From: Pusillimonas minor
GTDB lineage: Bacteria; Pseudomonadota; Gammaproteobacteria; Burkholderiales; Burkholderiaceae_B
Assembly: GCF_014237865.1 (NCBI RefSeq)
Contig: NZ_JACJUU010000011.1
Coordinates: 24,066-88,065 of the forward strand
Direction: 5' to 3'
DNA length: 64,000 nucleotides
The notes beneath the pieces were generated by a model, which saw nothing but the letters and a program-made list of their open reading frames with translations, was not told where the DNA came from and did no database searches. Shown one piece after another: positions 51,114 through 59,211 of this stretch. Positions within the stretch are counted from its first letter, which is position 1; every line of letters starts with the position of its first letter. The position numbers were made by a program, and so were the translations under genes.

Positions 51114-52555
51114 CAACAGCCGAACGCTGTCTTCGAAAATTTGGATGGGTGCTGGCGACCCTGATGCTGGCCGGATGTGCGGTTGGGCCCGATTATCAGC
51201 GGCCCGTGGTCGATGTGGGGGCTCAGTATCGCGCGGTGGCGGGTTGGACACCGGCCCGCCCGGCCGATGACGCCTTACCCGCCGACTGGTGGCGGTTGTT
51301 CAACGACCCCGCGCTTGACCAGTTGATGCAAGATGTTCTGGTGTCCAATCAGACGATTGCCCAGGTCGAGGCCCAGTACCGCCAGGCCCAGGCCTTGTTG
51401 CGCGCGAGCGGCGCGTTGTTTTTCCCGGTGCTGGGTGTTGACGCCGGGGTGACCCGGTCCCGTTCCGGGCAGGCCGACGCCACGCGACAGTACAACCTGG
51501 GCGGCAGTGTGACCTGGGAGGCCGATCTTTGGGGGCGTATTCGTCGTACGGTTGAAGCGGACCGTGCCCAGGTGCAGGCCTCGTCGGCAGAGCTGGCCGC
51601 CACGCGATTGAGCGTGCAATCGACGCTGGCCCAGACGTATTTCAGGATTCGCGCCTACGACGCCGAGCGCCGCTTGCTGGACCAGACCATTGCCGCTTAT
51701 GAACGGTCTTTGCAAATGACGCGCAACCGTTTCGATGCGGGTGTCGCGTCCCAGCTCGATGTGTCGTCTGCGCAGGTGCAACTCGAGAACGCCTTGACCC
51801 AACGCCTGGCGCTTGATCGCCAACGTGCCCAGCTGGAGCATGCGTTGGCGGTGCTGGTGGGCAAAGCGCCGTCTGCGTTTCAGCTTGACGAGGCGCGCGT
51901 ATGGGTCGATGTGCCCGAGGTGCCCGCGGGCTTGCCGTCACAGTTGCTTCAGCGCCGTCCCGATGTGGCCGCGGCCGAGCGCCGGGTGGCTGCCGCCAAT
52001 GCCGAAATCGGCGTGGCGCAATCGGCCTGGTTTCCAGACTTGACGCTGTCGGCGCAAGGCGGGTTCAGAAGCGGGCAGTGGGCCCAATGGCTGACAGCGC
52101 CCTTCAGTTTCTGGTCGGTGGGCCCGGCGCTGGCCATGACGCTGTTCGACGGCGGCGCACGCAGTGCTCGGGTCGATCAGGCACGTGCCCAGTACGACGC
52201 GGACGTGGCTGCATATCGTCAAACCGTATTGACCGCCTTGCAGGAGGTTGAGGATTATCTGGTGGCCATTTCGGGATTAGGGCGCGAGCAGCTGTCGCAA
52301 GGCCGTGCGTTAGCCGCCGCGCGAGAGTCTTTGCGCCTTACACGAAACCAGTATGAGGCGGGCCTGATCGATTACCTGAGCGTGGTGCAGGTGGAAACCT
52401 CGGCGCTTAGCGCCGAGCGTGAGGCAATTTCTTTGGGTGCTGATCGCCTGATTGCCAGTGTGCAACTGATGGCTGCATTGGGAGGGGGCTGGCAGGTCGA
52501 TACACCTCAAGACACGGCGATCGAAGTGATCACCCCCGAGGCGGCGGTGCGGTAA
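51110..52555 (+). CDS. OprM/NodT-family outer-membrane lipoprotein channel
   Basis: A 481-residue outer-membrane factor for the Mdt pump. Lipobox LMLAGC places lipid-modified Cys23, followed by the family signature AVGPDYQRP. Two OEP repeats are seen, with LQRRPDVAAAERRVAAANAEIGVAQSAWFPDLTLSA at their junction and RNQYEAGLIDYLSVVQVETSALSAEREAISL in the second. It overlaps mdtC by 4 nt, so all four pump genes are co-translated. E. coli mdtABC lacks its own channel gene; here it is included. Confidence 0.94.
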   Translation: MTTAERCLRKFGWVLATLMLAGCAVGPDYQRPVVDVGAQYRAVAGWTPARPADDALPADWWRLFNDPALDQLMQDVLVSNQTIAQVEAQYRQAQALLRASGALFFPVLGVDAGVTRSRSGQADATRQYNLGGSVTWEADLWGRIRRTVEADRAQVQASSAELAATRLSVQSTLAQTYFRIRAYDAERRLLDQTIAAYERSLQMTRNRFDAGVASQLDVSSAQVQLENALTQRLALDRQRAQLEHALAVLVGKAPSAFQLDEARVWVDVPEVPAGLPSQLLQRRPDVAAAERRVAAANAEIGVAQSAWFPDLTLSAQGGFRSGQWAQWLTAPFSFWSVGPALAMTLFDGGARSARVDQARAQYDADVAAYRQTVLTALQEVEDYLVAISGLGREQLSQGRALAAARESLRLTRNQYEAGLIDYLSVVQVETSALSAEREAISLGADRLIASVQLMAALGGGWQVDTPQDTAIEVITPEAAVR

Positions 52556-52613
52556 AAGGGCAGCGTACAGGTCCGAGCCTCAAATCGGGGGCGAAAGCTT
52601 TATTGGCCTGGTG

Positions 52614-53579
52614 TTAAGTGGTCAGCAAACCCTGAATGGCCGCAATGCCGTGGGCCCCGTGCTGTTGAGCCGTGAGCAGTGTTTCCGGCGATTGCCCCCC
52701 AATCGCATAAACGGGTACGCCGGCTGTTTGCGCCATGGTTTCGAATGCGTCCCAGCCCAACGCGGGCTGCCCGGGGTGCGAGGTGGTGGGTAACACATGG
52801 CCCAGCACGGCAAAGTCGGCGCCAATCGGTTGCGCACGGGCAAGCTCTTCTGTGCTGTGCGCCGACACGCCAACCCATTTTTCGGCAGGTAATGTCCGGG
52901 TAAATGTTTTTGCGTCGGCGCTGCGCACCTGCACGCCGTCGGCGTCGGCCCACCAGTCGGCGGGGTGCGCGCTGTTAACCAGACAGGGCACGTTGTAGCT
53001 GCGGCATACTCCCAACACGGCGCGGAACGCGGCCTCCAGCGATGAGGCCAGGTCGGATTTTGCTGCCCACTCGGGTTCACGAAACTGCACCATACCCACG
53101 CCTGTCTTCATGCTGCGCTCAAGCCTTTCCAGAAAGCCGTCGAGGTTCTCGGGGTTGCCGATGGACGTTAGCAGATACTGTTGCGGCAATCGCAGCCAGC
53201 GCAAGGGTGGTTCGGTGGCTGGCAATAGCGGTCCCACATCGATATGGCCTTGCGGGTCGACCCAAGCCAGTTGCTGGCCTTCGATGCCTTGGGGCGAGCC
53301 CTCCCAGCCAGTGACTTTGCAAAAGGCCAGTCGAACAATATTTTTAGGGTATTCGTGGATGTAGGTGACCCAGGGTGTGGCCTGCGTGACTTCAATATCC
53401 AGTTCTTCTTTCAGTTCGCGTGCGAGCGCCTGTAGCACCGTCTCGCCTGGTTCGATCTTGCCGCCAGGCAGCTCCCACCACCCCGACCAAGGCTTGCCTT
53501 CGGGGCGTTGGCCCAGCAATAAAGCGCCATCGGGCTTCAGGATTAGCCCCGCGGCGACATCGACAAACGGCTTAGACAT
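52614..53579 (-). CDS. Nudix hydrolase (MutT-type) fused to a ThiE/TenI-like domain
   Basis: A 321-residue two-domain protein. Residues 1-130 are MutT-like with Nudix box GGKIEPGETVLQALARELKEEL (40-61), expected to hydrolyse 8-oxo-dGTP or another nucleoside diphosphate derivative. Residues 180-321 resemble thiamine-phosphate synthase (VGMVQFREPEW, FAVLGHVLPTTSHPGQPALGWDAF, VPVYAIGGQSPE). The ThiE NDR motif is replaced by NSA, and the diphosphate loop GPxFPTxTK reads GHVLPTTSH, so the second domain may be inactive or altered. Start ATG 53579 overlaps the upstream ATPase gene by 8 nt. Confidence 0.87.
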   Translation of the reverse strand: MSKPFVDVAAGLILKPDGALLLGQRPEGKPWSGWWELPGGKIEPGETVLQALARELKEELDIEVTQATPWVTYIHEYPKNIVRLAFCKVTGWEGSPQGIEGQQLAWVDPQGHIDVGPLLPATEPPLRWLRLPQQYLLTSIGNPENLDGFLERLERSMKTGVGMVQFREPEWAAKSDLASSLEAAFRAVLGVCRSYNVPCLVNSAHPADWWADADGVQVRSADAKTFTRTLPAEKWVGVSAHSTEELARAQPIGADFAVLGHVLPTTSHPGQPALGWDAFETMAQTAGVPVYAIGGQSPETLLTAQQHGAHGIAAIQGLLTT

Positions 53580-54438
53580 GTCGCGCCGCCCAGTCTTGCG
53601 CAAATTGGCGTGCCACGCGACCCGAGCGTGATCCGCGGCCCAGCGCCCATTGCAGCGCTTCGGTGCGTGAGGCTTCGATGTCGGCTTGCGGGCACCCAAG
53701 TTCTTTAAGCCAGTAGTACACAATGTCCAGGTAGTCGTCCTGGCGGAAGGGCCGGAATGACACCCAGATGCCGAATCGCTCAGACAAAGAGATCTTTTCC
53801 TCGACGGTTTCGCCGGGGTGAACTTCGCCGTCGGGCTGATGCTTGGCCGTCAGGTTTTCGCTCATGTACTCGGGCATCAGGTGACGACGATTGGACGTGG
53901 CGTAAATGAGGACGTTGTCTCCGGACGCGCTGATAGAACCGTCGAGTACCGATTTGAGTGCTTTGTAGCCACCCTCACCTTCTTCAAACGACAAGTCGTC
54001 GCAGAAGATAATGAATTTTTCGGGTCGTGCGCTGACCAGATCGACGATGTCGCCCAGGTCGCCTAAATGCGCCTTGTCGACCTCAATCAGCCGCAGGCCC
54101 TGTTCGCTATAGGCGGCCAGCATGGCTTTAACCAGCGAGCTTTTGCCGGTGCCACGTGCCCCTGTCATGAGTACGTTGTTGGCGGGCTTGCCTTGCAGGA
54201 AATGCCGGGTGTTGCGCTCGATGATGGCTTTTTGTTCTTCGATGTGCTGTAGGTCTTCGGGCTGGATGTGCGAGACATGTTTGATGGCTTCGAGCCAGCC
54301 TTGTGCGCCCTGGCGCCGCCAGCGGTAGGCGCGGGCGTCCCAGTTGATGGCGGGCGGGGCGGGGGGCAGCCAGGCTTCAAGCTGGGCCAGTACCCGCTCA
54401 GCCCGGGTGATCAGCGTGGTCAAATCTACAGCACTCAC
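53572..54438 (-). CDS. DUF815-family AAA+ ATPase
   Basis: A 288-residue P-loop ATPase of the DUF815 (YjgR-unrelated, predicted AAA) family. Walker A is MTGARGTGKSS (G93-S100), Walker B FIIFCDDLSFEEGE, sensor region LIYATSNRRHLMPE, then LSERFGIWVSFRPFRQDDYLDIV. Its cellular role is not established. The start is a GTG at 54438 with GGAG 8 nt upstream; the frame is open to 54825 but runs into ispB. It overlaps the Nudix gene by 8 nt, forming a two-gene operon common in Burkholderiales. Confidence 0.9.
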   Translation of the reverse strand: MSAVDLTTLITRAERVLAQLEAWLPPAPPAINWDARAYRWRRQGAQGWLEAIKHVSHIQPEDLQHIEEQKAIIERNTRHFLQGKPANNVLMTGARGTGKSSLVKAMLAAYSEQGLRLIEVDKAHLGDLGDIVDLVSARPEKFIIFCDDLSFEEGEGGYKALKSVLDGSISASGDNVLIYATSNRRHLMPEYMSENLTAKHQPDGEVHPGETVEEKISLSERFGIWVSFRPFRQDDYLDIVYYWLKELGCPQADIEASRTEALQWALGRGSRSGRVARQFAQDWAARHV

Positions 54439-54523
54439 AGTTTTTCTCCGGAAATCGTTGGCGAACCATCGCGCATTATCGCCAATTTTTTGCAGGCCCA
54501 TGCGGCCCGGTCTGCGCAGAACG

Positions 54524-54529
54524 TATAAT
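54524..54529 (+). promoter_or_regulatory. Candidate -10 box for ispB
   Basis: A perfect TATAAT 47 bp upstream of the ispB TTG start, in the divergent gap. No convincing -35 hexamer is found at 16-18 bp spacing. Confidence 0.45.
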
Positions 54530-54576
54530 CGGGGCTGGCCTTTGCCCTCCAAGATTCTGCTGAACACGAGTCCACC

Positions 54577-55542
54577 TTGAATATCGCTGAACTGTTTACG
54601 CCCATTGCCAACGACATGAAATCGGTCGACGCGGTCATCCGCGAGCGGCTTAATTCCGAGGTGGTGCTTATCCGCACAGTGGGCGATTACATCATCCAGG
54701 CCGGCGGCAAGCGCATGCGCCCGGCCATGTTGCTCATGGTTGCCCGCGCCCTGGGGTACAACGGTACCTTGCATCATTTGCTCGCTGCTGTGGTCGAGTT
54801 CATCCACACGTCTACGTTGTTGCACGACGACGTCGTTGACGAGTCAGACATGCGGCGCGGCCGCAGCACGGCCAATGCCGTGTTTGGCAATGCCGCCAGT
54901 GTGCTGGTGGGCGACTACCTCTATTCGCGCTCCTTCGAAATGATGGTCGAGGCCGACTCGATGCGCGTGATGCAGGTGTTTTCGCAAGCGACCACCATCA
55001 TCGCCGAGGGCGAGGTATTGCAGCTGCTCAACGTGCATGACCCCGATGTCTCATTCGACCGCTATCTGCAGGTGGTGCAGTACAAAACGGCCAAACTCTT
55101 CGAAGCGTCTACCCAGGTCGGTGCTATTGTGGCTGGGGCAAGCGCAGCCCAAGAAGCGTCGGCCGCGGCGTATGGGCGGCACATTGGCACAGCGTTTCAG
55201 CTTATTGACGATGTGCTTGACTACGAAGGCGATGCCCAGGCACTGGGTAAAAATGTGGGTGACGACTTGCGCGAGGGTAAACCAACCTTGCCCCTGATCC
55301 GTGCCATGGAGGTCGGCACGGCGGCGCAGCGCGAATTGATCCGCGAAGCTATTCGGACCGGAGACGCCGATTTCGAGGCTGTAGCGCGCGCCATTCACGA
55401 GACCGACGCCCTTGAGTACACGCGTCAGGTAGCCATTGCCGAAGCCGACAAGGCACGAGCGCAGTTGCTGGCGTTCCCGGCCTCCGAGGCTACCGAATCT
55501 TTGCTACAATTTTGCGGTTTCGCGGTAAATCGCGACCGTTAA
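54577..55542 (+). CDS. ispB: Octaprenyl diphosphate synthase
   Basis: A 321-residue trans-polyprenyl synthase that makes the ubiquinone side chain. First Asp-rich motif DDVVD (84-88) in LLHDDVVDESDMRRG, second DDVLD (211-215) in FQLIDDVLDYEGD, with KNVGDDLREGKPTLPL after it. Length and start match E. coli IspB, which begins 2-3 residues earlier. The start codon is TTG at 54577 with no strong Shine-Dalgarno sequence. It supplies the same pathway as ubiE, ubiJ and ubiB 30 kb away. tRNA-Pro lies 21 nt downstream. Confidence 0.95.
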   Translation: MNIAELFTPIANDMKSVDAVIRERLNSEVVLIRTVGDYIIQAGGKRMRPAMLLMVARALGYNGTLHHLLAAVVEFIHTSTLLHDDVVDESDMRRGRSTANAVFGNAASVLVGDYLYSRSFEMMVEADSMRVMQVFSQATTIIAEGEVLQLLNVHDPDVSFDRYLQVVQYKTAKLFEASTQVGAIVAGASAAQEASAAAYGRHIGTAFQLIDDVLDYEGDAQALGKNVGDDLREGKPTLPLIRAMEVGTAAQRELIREAIRTGDADFEAVARAIHETDALEYTRQVAIAEADKARAQLLAFPASEATESLLQFCGFAVNRDR

Positions 55543-55563
55543 GCGGTAACGCGGTGTCCAAGT

Positions 55564-55640
<77 letters not shown>

Positions 55641-55803
55641 TTATTGGTACGCCGCAAAAGCCTGCATCTGAAGCGCACGACAAAATCGTGCGCTTTTGTT
55701 TTGTGCTTTACGCACCCGGCCATCTTTCTTGTGTGGCCAGATCAACGCCATGAGCTCGCCGCTACAATCAAAGAAACACATTAATAATCCGGCGGAGACA
55801 ACC

Positions 55804-56709
55804 ATGGAAATGCGGCAAATCCGGTATTTTCAGTGCGTGGCCCAAGAGCTTAGCTTTACTAAAGCGGCGCTGCGGCTGCATATTGCCCAGCCGCCGCTTA
55901 GTCGTCAGATCCGCCAGCTTGAAGAGGAACTGGGGGTTCAGTTGTTCGAGCGTCTGGGGCGCTCTATTCGTCTGACTGACGCGGGCAAGTTTTTCTTTGA
56001 TAAAACCATGCAGTTGTCGGCGCGCCTTAACGATGTGGTGACGGCCACCCGTCGTATTGCCGAGTCGGGCAAGAAGTGGTTTGGCATCGGGTTTGTGCCG
56101 TCGATTATGTATGGCTTCGGGCCGACCTTGTTTCGCAAAATGCGCGCCTTGGGGCTGCAGGCCGAGATTGGCTTAAGCGAAATGACGACGGTTGAGCAGT
56201 TGAAAGCCCTGCGGGCGGGCCAGATTGATATCGGCTTTGGCCGCATCACCCTGGATGACCCGCATATTGCCGGCCTGACATTGCTTCAAGAGCCTTTGGT
56301 GCTGGCCGTGCCTGCGCAGCACCCCCTGGCCGCGCGTCATCAGGTGTTGCTGGGCGATATCGTCGCGTTGTCTTACGTGCTTTACCCTGCCAAGCCCAGG
56401 CCTAGTTACGCCGACCATGTCATTGGTTTGTTCGAGCAACGCGGTCACCGTTTGTCGGTTGTGTTCGAGGCCAACGAAATGCAAACGGCAATTGGTCTGG
56501 TGGCCGCCGGGCTGGGCGTTACGCTGGTGCCCAGTGCGGTTACCCGCATGCAACGCGATGATGTCGTGTTTATCCCTTTGAACGAGCCCGACTTTACGTC
56601 GCCGATTGTGATGAGCTGGCTGAAAGACAGTGGCTCGCCATTCTTGGAAGATGTGGTCGCGCTGGCCAGGCAAACCGCAAAAGAAGCCGCCGTAACGACG
56701 CGAAAATGA
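55804..56709 (+). CDS. LysR-type regulator of the CatR/BenM/CatM group
   Basis: A 301-residue LysR-type regulator. The N-terminal winged HTH reads MEMRQIRYFQCVAQELSFTKAALRLHIAQPPLSRQIRQLEEELGVQLFER, characteristic of the CatR/CatM/BenM group that activates catechol genes with cis,cis-muconate. The effector domain covers about 90-290. GGAG lies 7 nt before ATG 55804; the frame is open to 55696. It lies upstream of catBCA in the same direction instead of divergent, with the ATAC-N7-GTAT site between, so it probably activates the cat genes. Inducer identity is inferred. Confidence 0.85.
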   Translation: MEMRQIRYFQCVAQELSFTKAALRLHIAQPPLSRQIRQLEEELGVQLFERLGRSIRLTDAGKFFFDKTMQLSARLNDVVTATRRIAESGKKWFGIGFVPSIMYGFGPTLFRKMRALGLQAEIGLSEMTTVEQLKALRAGQIDIGFGRITLDDPHIAGLTLLQEPLVLAVPAQHPLAARHQVLLGDIVALSYVLYPAKPRPSYADHVIGLFEQRGHRLSVVFEANEMQTAIGLVAAGLGVTLVPSAVTRMQRDDVVFIPLNEPDFTSPIVMSWLKDSGSPFLEDVVALARQTAKEAAVTTRK

Positions 56710-56730
56710 CAGGTTTGTCTTGGTAGTGTC

Positions 56731-56745
56731 ATACCTTTAAGGTAT
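56731..56745. promoter_or_regulatory. ATAC-N7-GTAT operator upstream of catB
   Basis: ATACCTTTAAGGTAT is a perfect palindrome matching the BenM/CatM consensus ATAC-N7-GTAT. It lies 83 bp upstream of the catB ATG and 21 bp after the LysR stop, which is where a high-affinity recognition site would stand relative to a catB promoter. Confidence 0.75.
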
Positions 56746-56828
56746 GCGTTGGGCCAAAAAAGATATTGGACGTTGCGAATACCGGCACTCTAAACTGCGA
56801 CACGCATTTAGAGTCAAACAGGTATTCA

Positions 56829-57950
56829 ATGACATCAATTATCATAGATATCAATTGCTTGATTGTTGATATCCCGACTATTCGACCACACAAGATGTCG
56901 GTTGCGACCATGGGGTCGCAGTCGATGGTTATTGTGCGGGTAAAGTCTTCAGATGATGTTGAAGGTATTGGTGAGGCCACAACGATTGCGGGCCTAAACT
57001 ATGGGGGCGAAAGCCCCGAAAGCATCAAGACGAACATCGAAACTTATTTCCGTCCGTTGCTTGTCGGTCAACCCGCCAACCAGATTGCGGCATTGCGTCG
57101 CCTGATTGCCAAGAACATCAAAGACAACCATTTTGCACGCTCGGCTGTTGAAACGGCGCTGTACGACGCCCGGGCCAAGCGGCTGGGCGTGTCGGTTGCC
57201 GATTTGTTTGGCGGGCGTATTCACGATGCGATTTCTGTGGCCTGGACACTGGCCAGCGGCGAGACTGCGGTTGATGTGGCTGAAGCACAGAAGATGCTCG
57301 ATCTGCGACGTCACAATATTTTCAAGCTCAAGATCGGTCGTCGCGCGCCTGAAGAAGATCTGCGCTATATCGAAAGCATCCGCAAGGCCGTGGGTGACGA
57401 CATCAGTCTTCGTGTTGATCTGAATCAGGGCTGGAGCGAAACGCAGGCCGTGCGCTATTTGCAGCCGCTGGCTGATCTGGGTGTGGCGCTGGTCGAACAG
57501 CCGATTCACTTCAAGAACCTGGACGGCATGGCTCGCCTGACGGCGTTGGGCAGGGTGCCGATTATGGCCGACGAGTCGTTACGGGGGCCGCAAGATGGCT
57601 TTGCGCTGGCCAGCAAGCACTGCGCCAATGTGTTCGCCATCAAAATCGAGCAGGCTGGCGGCCTGCAGCCCGCACGCGACCTGATGGCGATTGCCGAGGC
57701 CGCCGATATTTCGTTGTACGGCGGCACGATGCTGGAAGGTTCTGTATCGACAGTTGCAGCCGCCCATTTGTTTTCGACCATGCCCCACCTGGAGTGGGGG
57801 ACCGAAATGTTCGGCCCGCTGTTGTTGACCGATGACATTTTGACCGAGCCATTGGACTACAGCGATTTCACGCTCAAGTTGCCGGCAGGCCCGGGGCTGG
57901 GCGTGACGCTCGATGACGACAAGCTGGCTTTCTATGCCCGCAACCATTAA
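56829..57950 (+). CDS. catB: Muconate cycloisomerase CatB
   Basis: An enolase-superfamily enzyme (373 aa) that lactonises cis,cis-muconate to muconolactone. Catalytic KxK is K166-L-K168 in FKLKIG. Metal ligands are D197 (RVDLNQGW), E223 (LVEQP) and D248 (MADES), and the second base is K272 (IKIEQAGG). RIHDAISVAWTLASG and the C-terminal GTMLEGS motif are typical. The ATG at 56829 has CAGG about 9 nt upstream. It is followed by catC after 21 nt. Confidence 0.95.
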   Translation: MTSIIIDINCLIVDIPTIRPHKMSVATMGSQSMVIVRVKSSDDVEGIGEATTIAGLNYGGESPESIKTNIETYFRPLLVGQPANQIAALRRLIAKNIKDNHFARSAVETALYDARAKRLGVSVADLFGGRIHDAISVAWTLASGETAVDVAEAQKMLDLRRHNIFKLKIGRRAPEEDLRYIESIRKAVGDDISLRVDLNQGWSETQAVRYLQPLADLGVALVEQPIHFKNLDGMARLTALGRVPIMADESLRGPQDGFALASKHCANVFAIKIEQAGGLQPARDLMAIAEAADISLYGGTMLEGSVSTVAAAHLFSTMPHLEWGTEMFGPLLLTDDILTEPLDYSDFTLKLPAGPGLGVTLDDDKLAFYARNH

Positions 57951-57971
57951 AGCTTAAGAAGGTAAACCGAC

Positions 57972-58262
57972 ATGCTGTTCAAAGTAGACATGCAGGTCAA
58001 CATCCCGCTGGATGCTGACCCCGCTGTGATCGAAGACATCAAGCGCGAAGAAAAAGCCTATTCGCAGGCGTTGCAGCAGGCCGGCAAGTGGCGCCATATC
58101 TGGCGTGTGGCCGGCCAATACGCCAACGTCAGTATTTTTGATGTTGAAAATGCCCAGGAACTGCACGATGTGCTGTTGGGATTGCCACTGTACAAATTTA
58201 TGGAAATCAAGGTCGAGGCCTTGTGCCGCCACCCGTCGTCCATACGCGACGATGACCGATAA
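57972..58262 (+). CDS. catC: Muconolactone delta-isomerase CatC
   Basis: A 96-residue enzyme, full length, that forms a decamer and isomerises muconolactone to 3-oxoadipate enol-lactone. The start MLFKVDMQVNIP, KREEKAYSQALQQAGKWRHIWRVAGQYANVSIFDV and LPLYKFMEIKVEALCRHPSSIR are typical. AAGG is 10 nt upstream. It lies between catB and catA with short gaps, so the three genes form one operon. Confidence 0.96.
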   Translation: MLFKVDMQVNIPLDADPAVIEDIKREEKAYSQALQQAGKWRHIWRVAGQYANVSIFDVENAQELHDVLLGLPLYKFMEIKVEALCRHPSSIRDDDR

Positions 58263-58286
58263 ATTCAAGAAGTCTATCTGGAGATA

Positions 58287-59201
58287 ATGATGAGTAAACA
58301 AGCTGTTGAAGCATTGATCAAACAAATTGAGGCCACCGAAGGGGCCGTGGCGGACGAGCGCGTTAAAGCCATTGTGAACCGTATTGTTCACGATCTGTTC
58401 AACACTATCGACGAGTTCGACGTGACCCCCAGCGAGTTCTGGACAGCACTTAATTTCCTGGGTGCCGGCGCACAAGAGTTTGGCCTGATCGCTGCCGGCC
58501 TGGGCTTCGAGCGTTTGCTGGATATCCGGATGGACGAGGCAGAAGCCGCGGCAGGCTTGTCACCCAATGCTACCCCGCGCACGATCGAAGGCCCGTTGTA
58601 CGTGGCCGGAGCGCCTGAGTCTAAAGGCTTTGCCCGCATGTGCGGCGACGACGAGGTGGGTGAGCCCCTGGTCATGCATGGCCAGGTGTTCTCGGAAGAC
58701 GGCGTGACACCGCTGGCCAACGCACTTGTCGAAGTATGGCACGCCAACCATTTGGGCAATTACTCTTACTTCGACCCATCGCAGCCCGCATTCAATTTGC
58801 GTCGCAGCATTCGTACCGATGAAAACGGCCGTTACTGTTTCCAAAGCGTGCTGCCCATTGGTTACAGCGTGCCGCCCAACGGGGCAACCGACAAAATCCT
58901 CAAGGCCGTTGGTCGTCACGGCAATCGCCCGGCGCACATCCATTTCTTTGTCACCGCCAATGGCCATCGCAAACTGACCACGCAAATCAATATTGAGGGT
59001 GACCCCTACCTGTGGGACGACTTTGCTTTTGCAACCCGCGAAGGCCTGGTGCCGCCGGTGGTGATGGTGAATGACCCGGCCGAAAGCGCAAAATATGGTC
59101 TGGACGGCGAATTTGCCCGTATTGAATTCAACTTTACGCTGCACAAATCGGCAGACAGCCTGTTCAGCACCGAAGTGACACGCGCGCGCGCCGTCGCCTG
59201 A
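58287..59201 (+). CDS. catA: Catechol 1,2-dioxygenase CatA
   Basis: An intradiol Fe(III) dioxygenase that opens catechol to cis,cis-muconate. It has 304 residues with an N-terminal helical dimerisation domain (1-95), EGPLYVAGAP, and iron ligands Y159 (GNYSYFD), Y193 (PIGYSVPP), H217 and H219 (RPAHIHFFV). Two adjacent ATGs occur; GGAG is 4 nt from the first and 7 nt from the second (58290), so the second may be used. catD for the next step does not follow. Confidence 0.95.
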   Translation: MMSKQAVEALIKQIEATEGAVADERVKAIVNRIVHDLFNTIDEFDVTPSEFWTALNFLGAGAQEFGLIAAGLGFERLLDIRMDEAEAAAGLSPNATPRTIEGPLYVAGAPESKGFARMCGDDEVGEPLVMHGQVFSEDGVTPLANALVEVWHANHLGNYSYFDPSQPAFNLRRSIRTDENGRYCFQSVLPIGYSVPPNGATDKILKAVGRHGNRPAHIHFFVTANGHRKLTTQINIEGDPYLWDDFAFATREGLVPPVVMVNDPAESAKYGLDGEFARIEFNFTLHKSADSLFSTEVTRARAVA

Positions 59202-59211
59202 TTAGCGCAGG

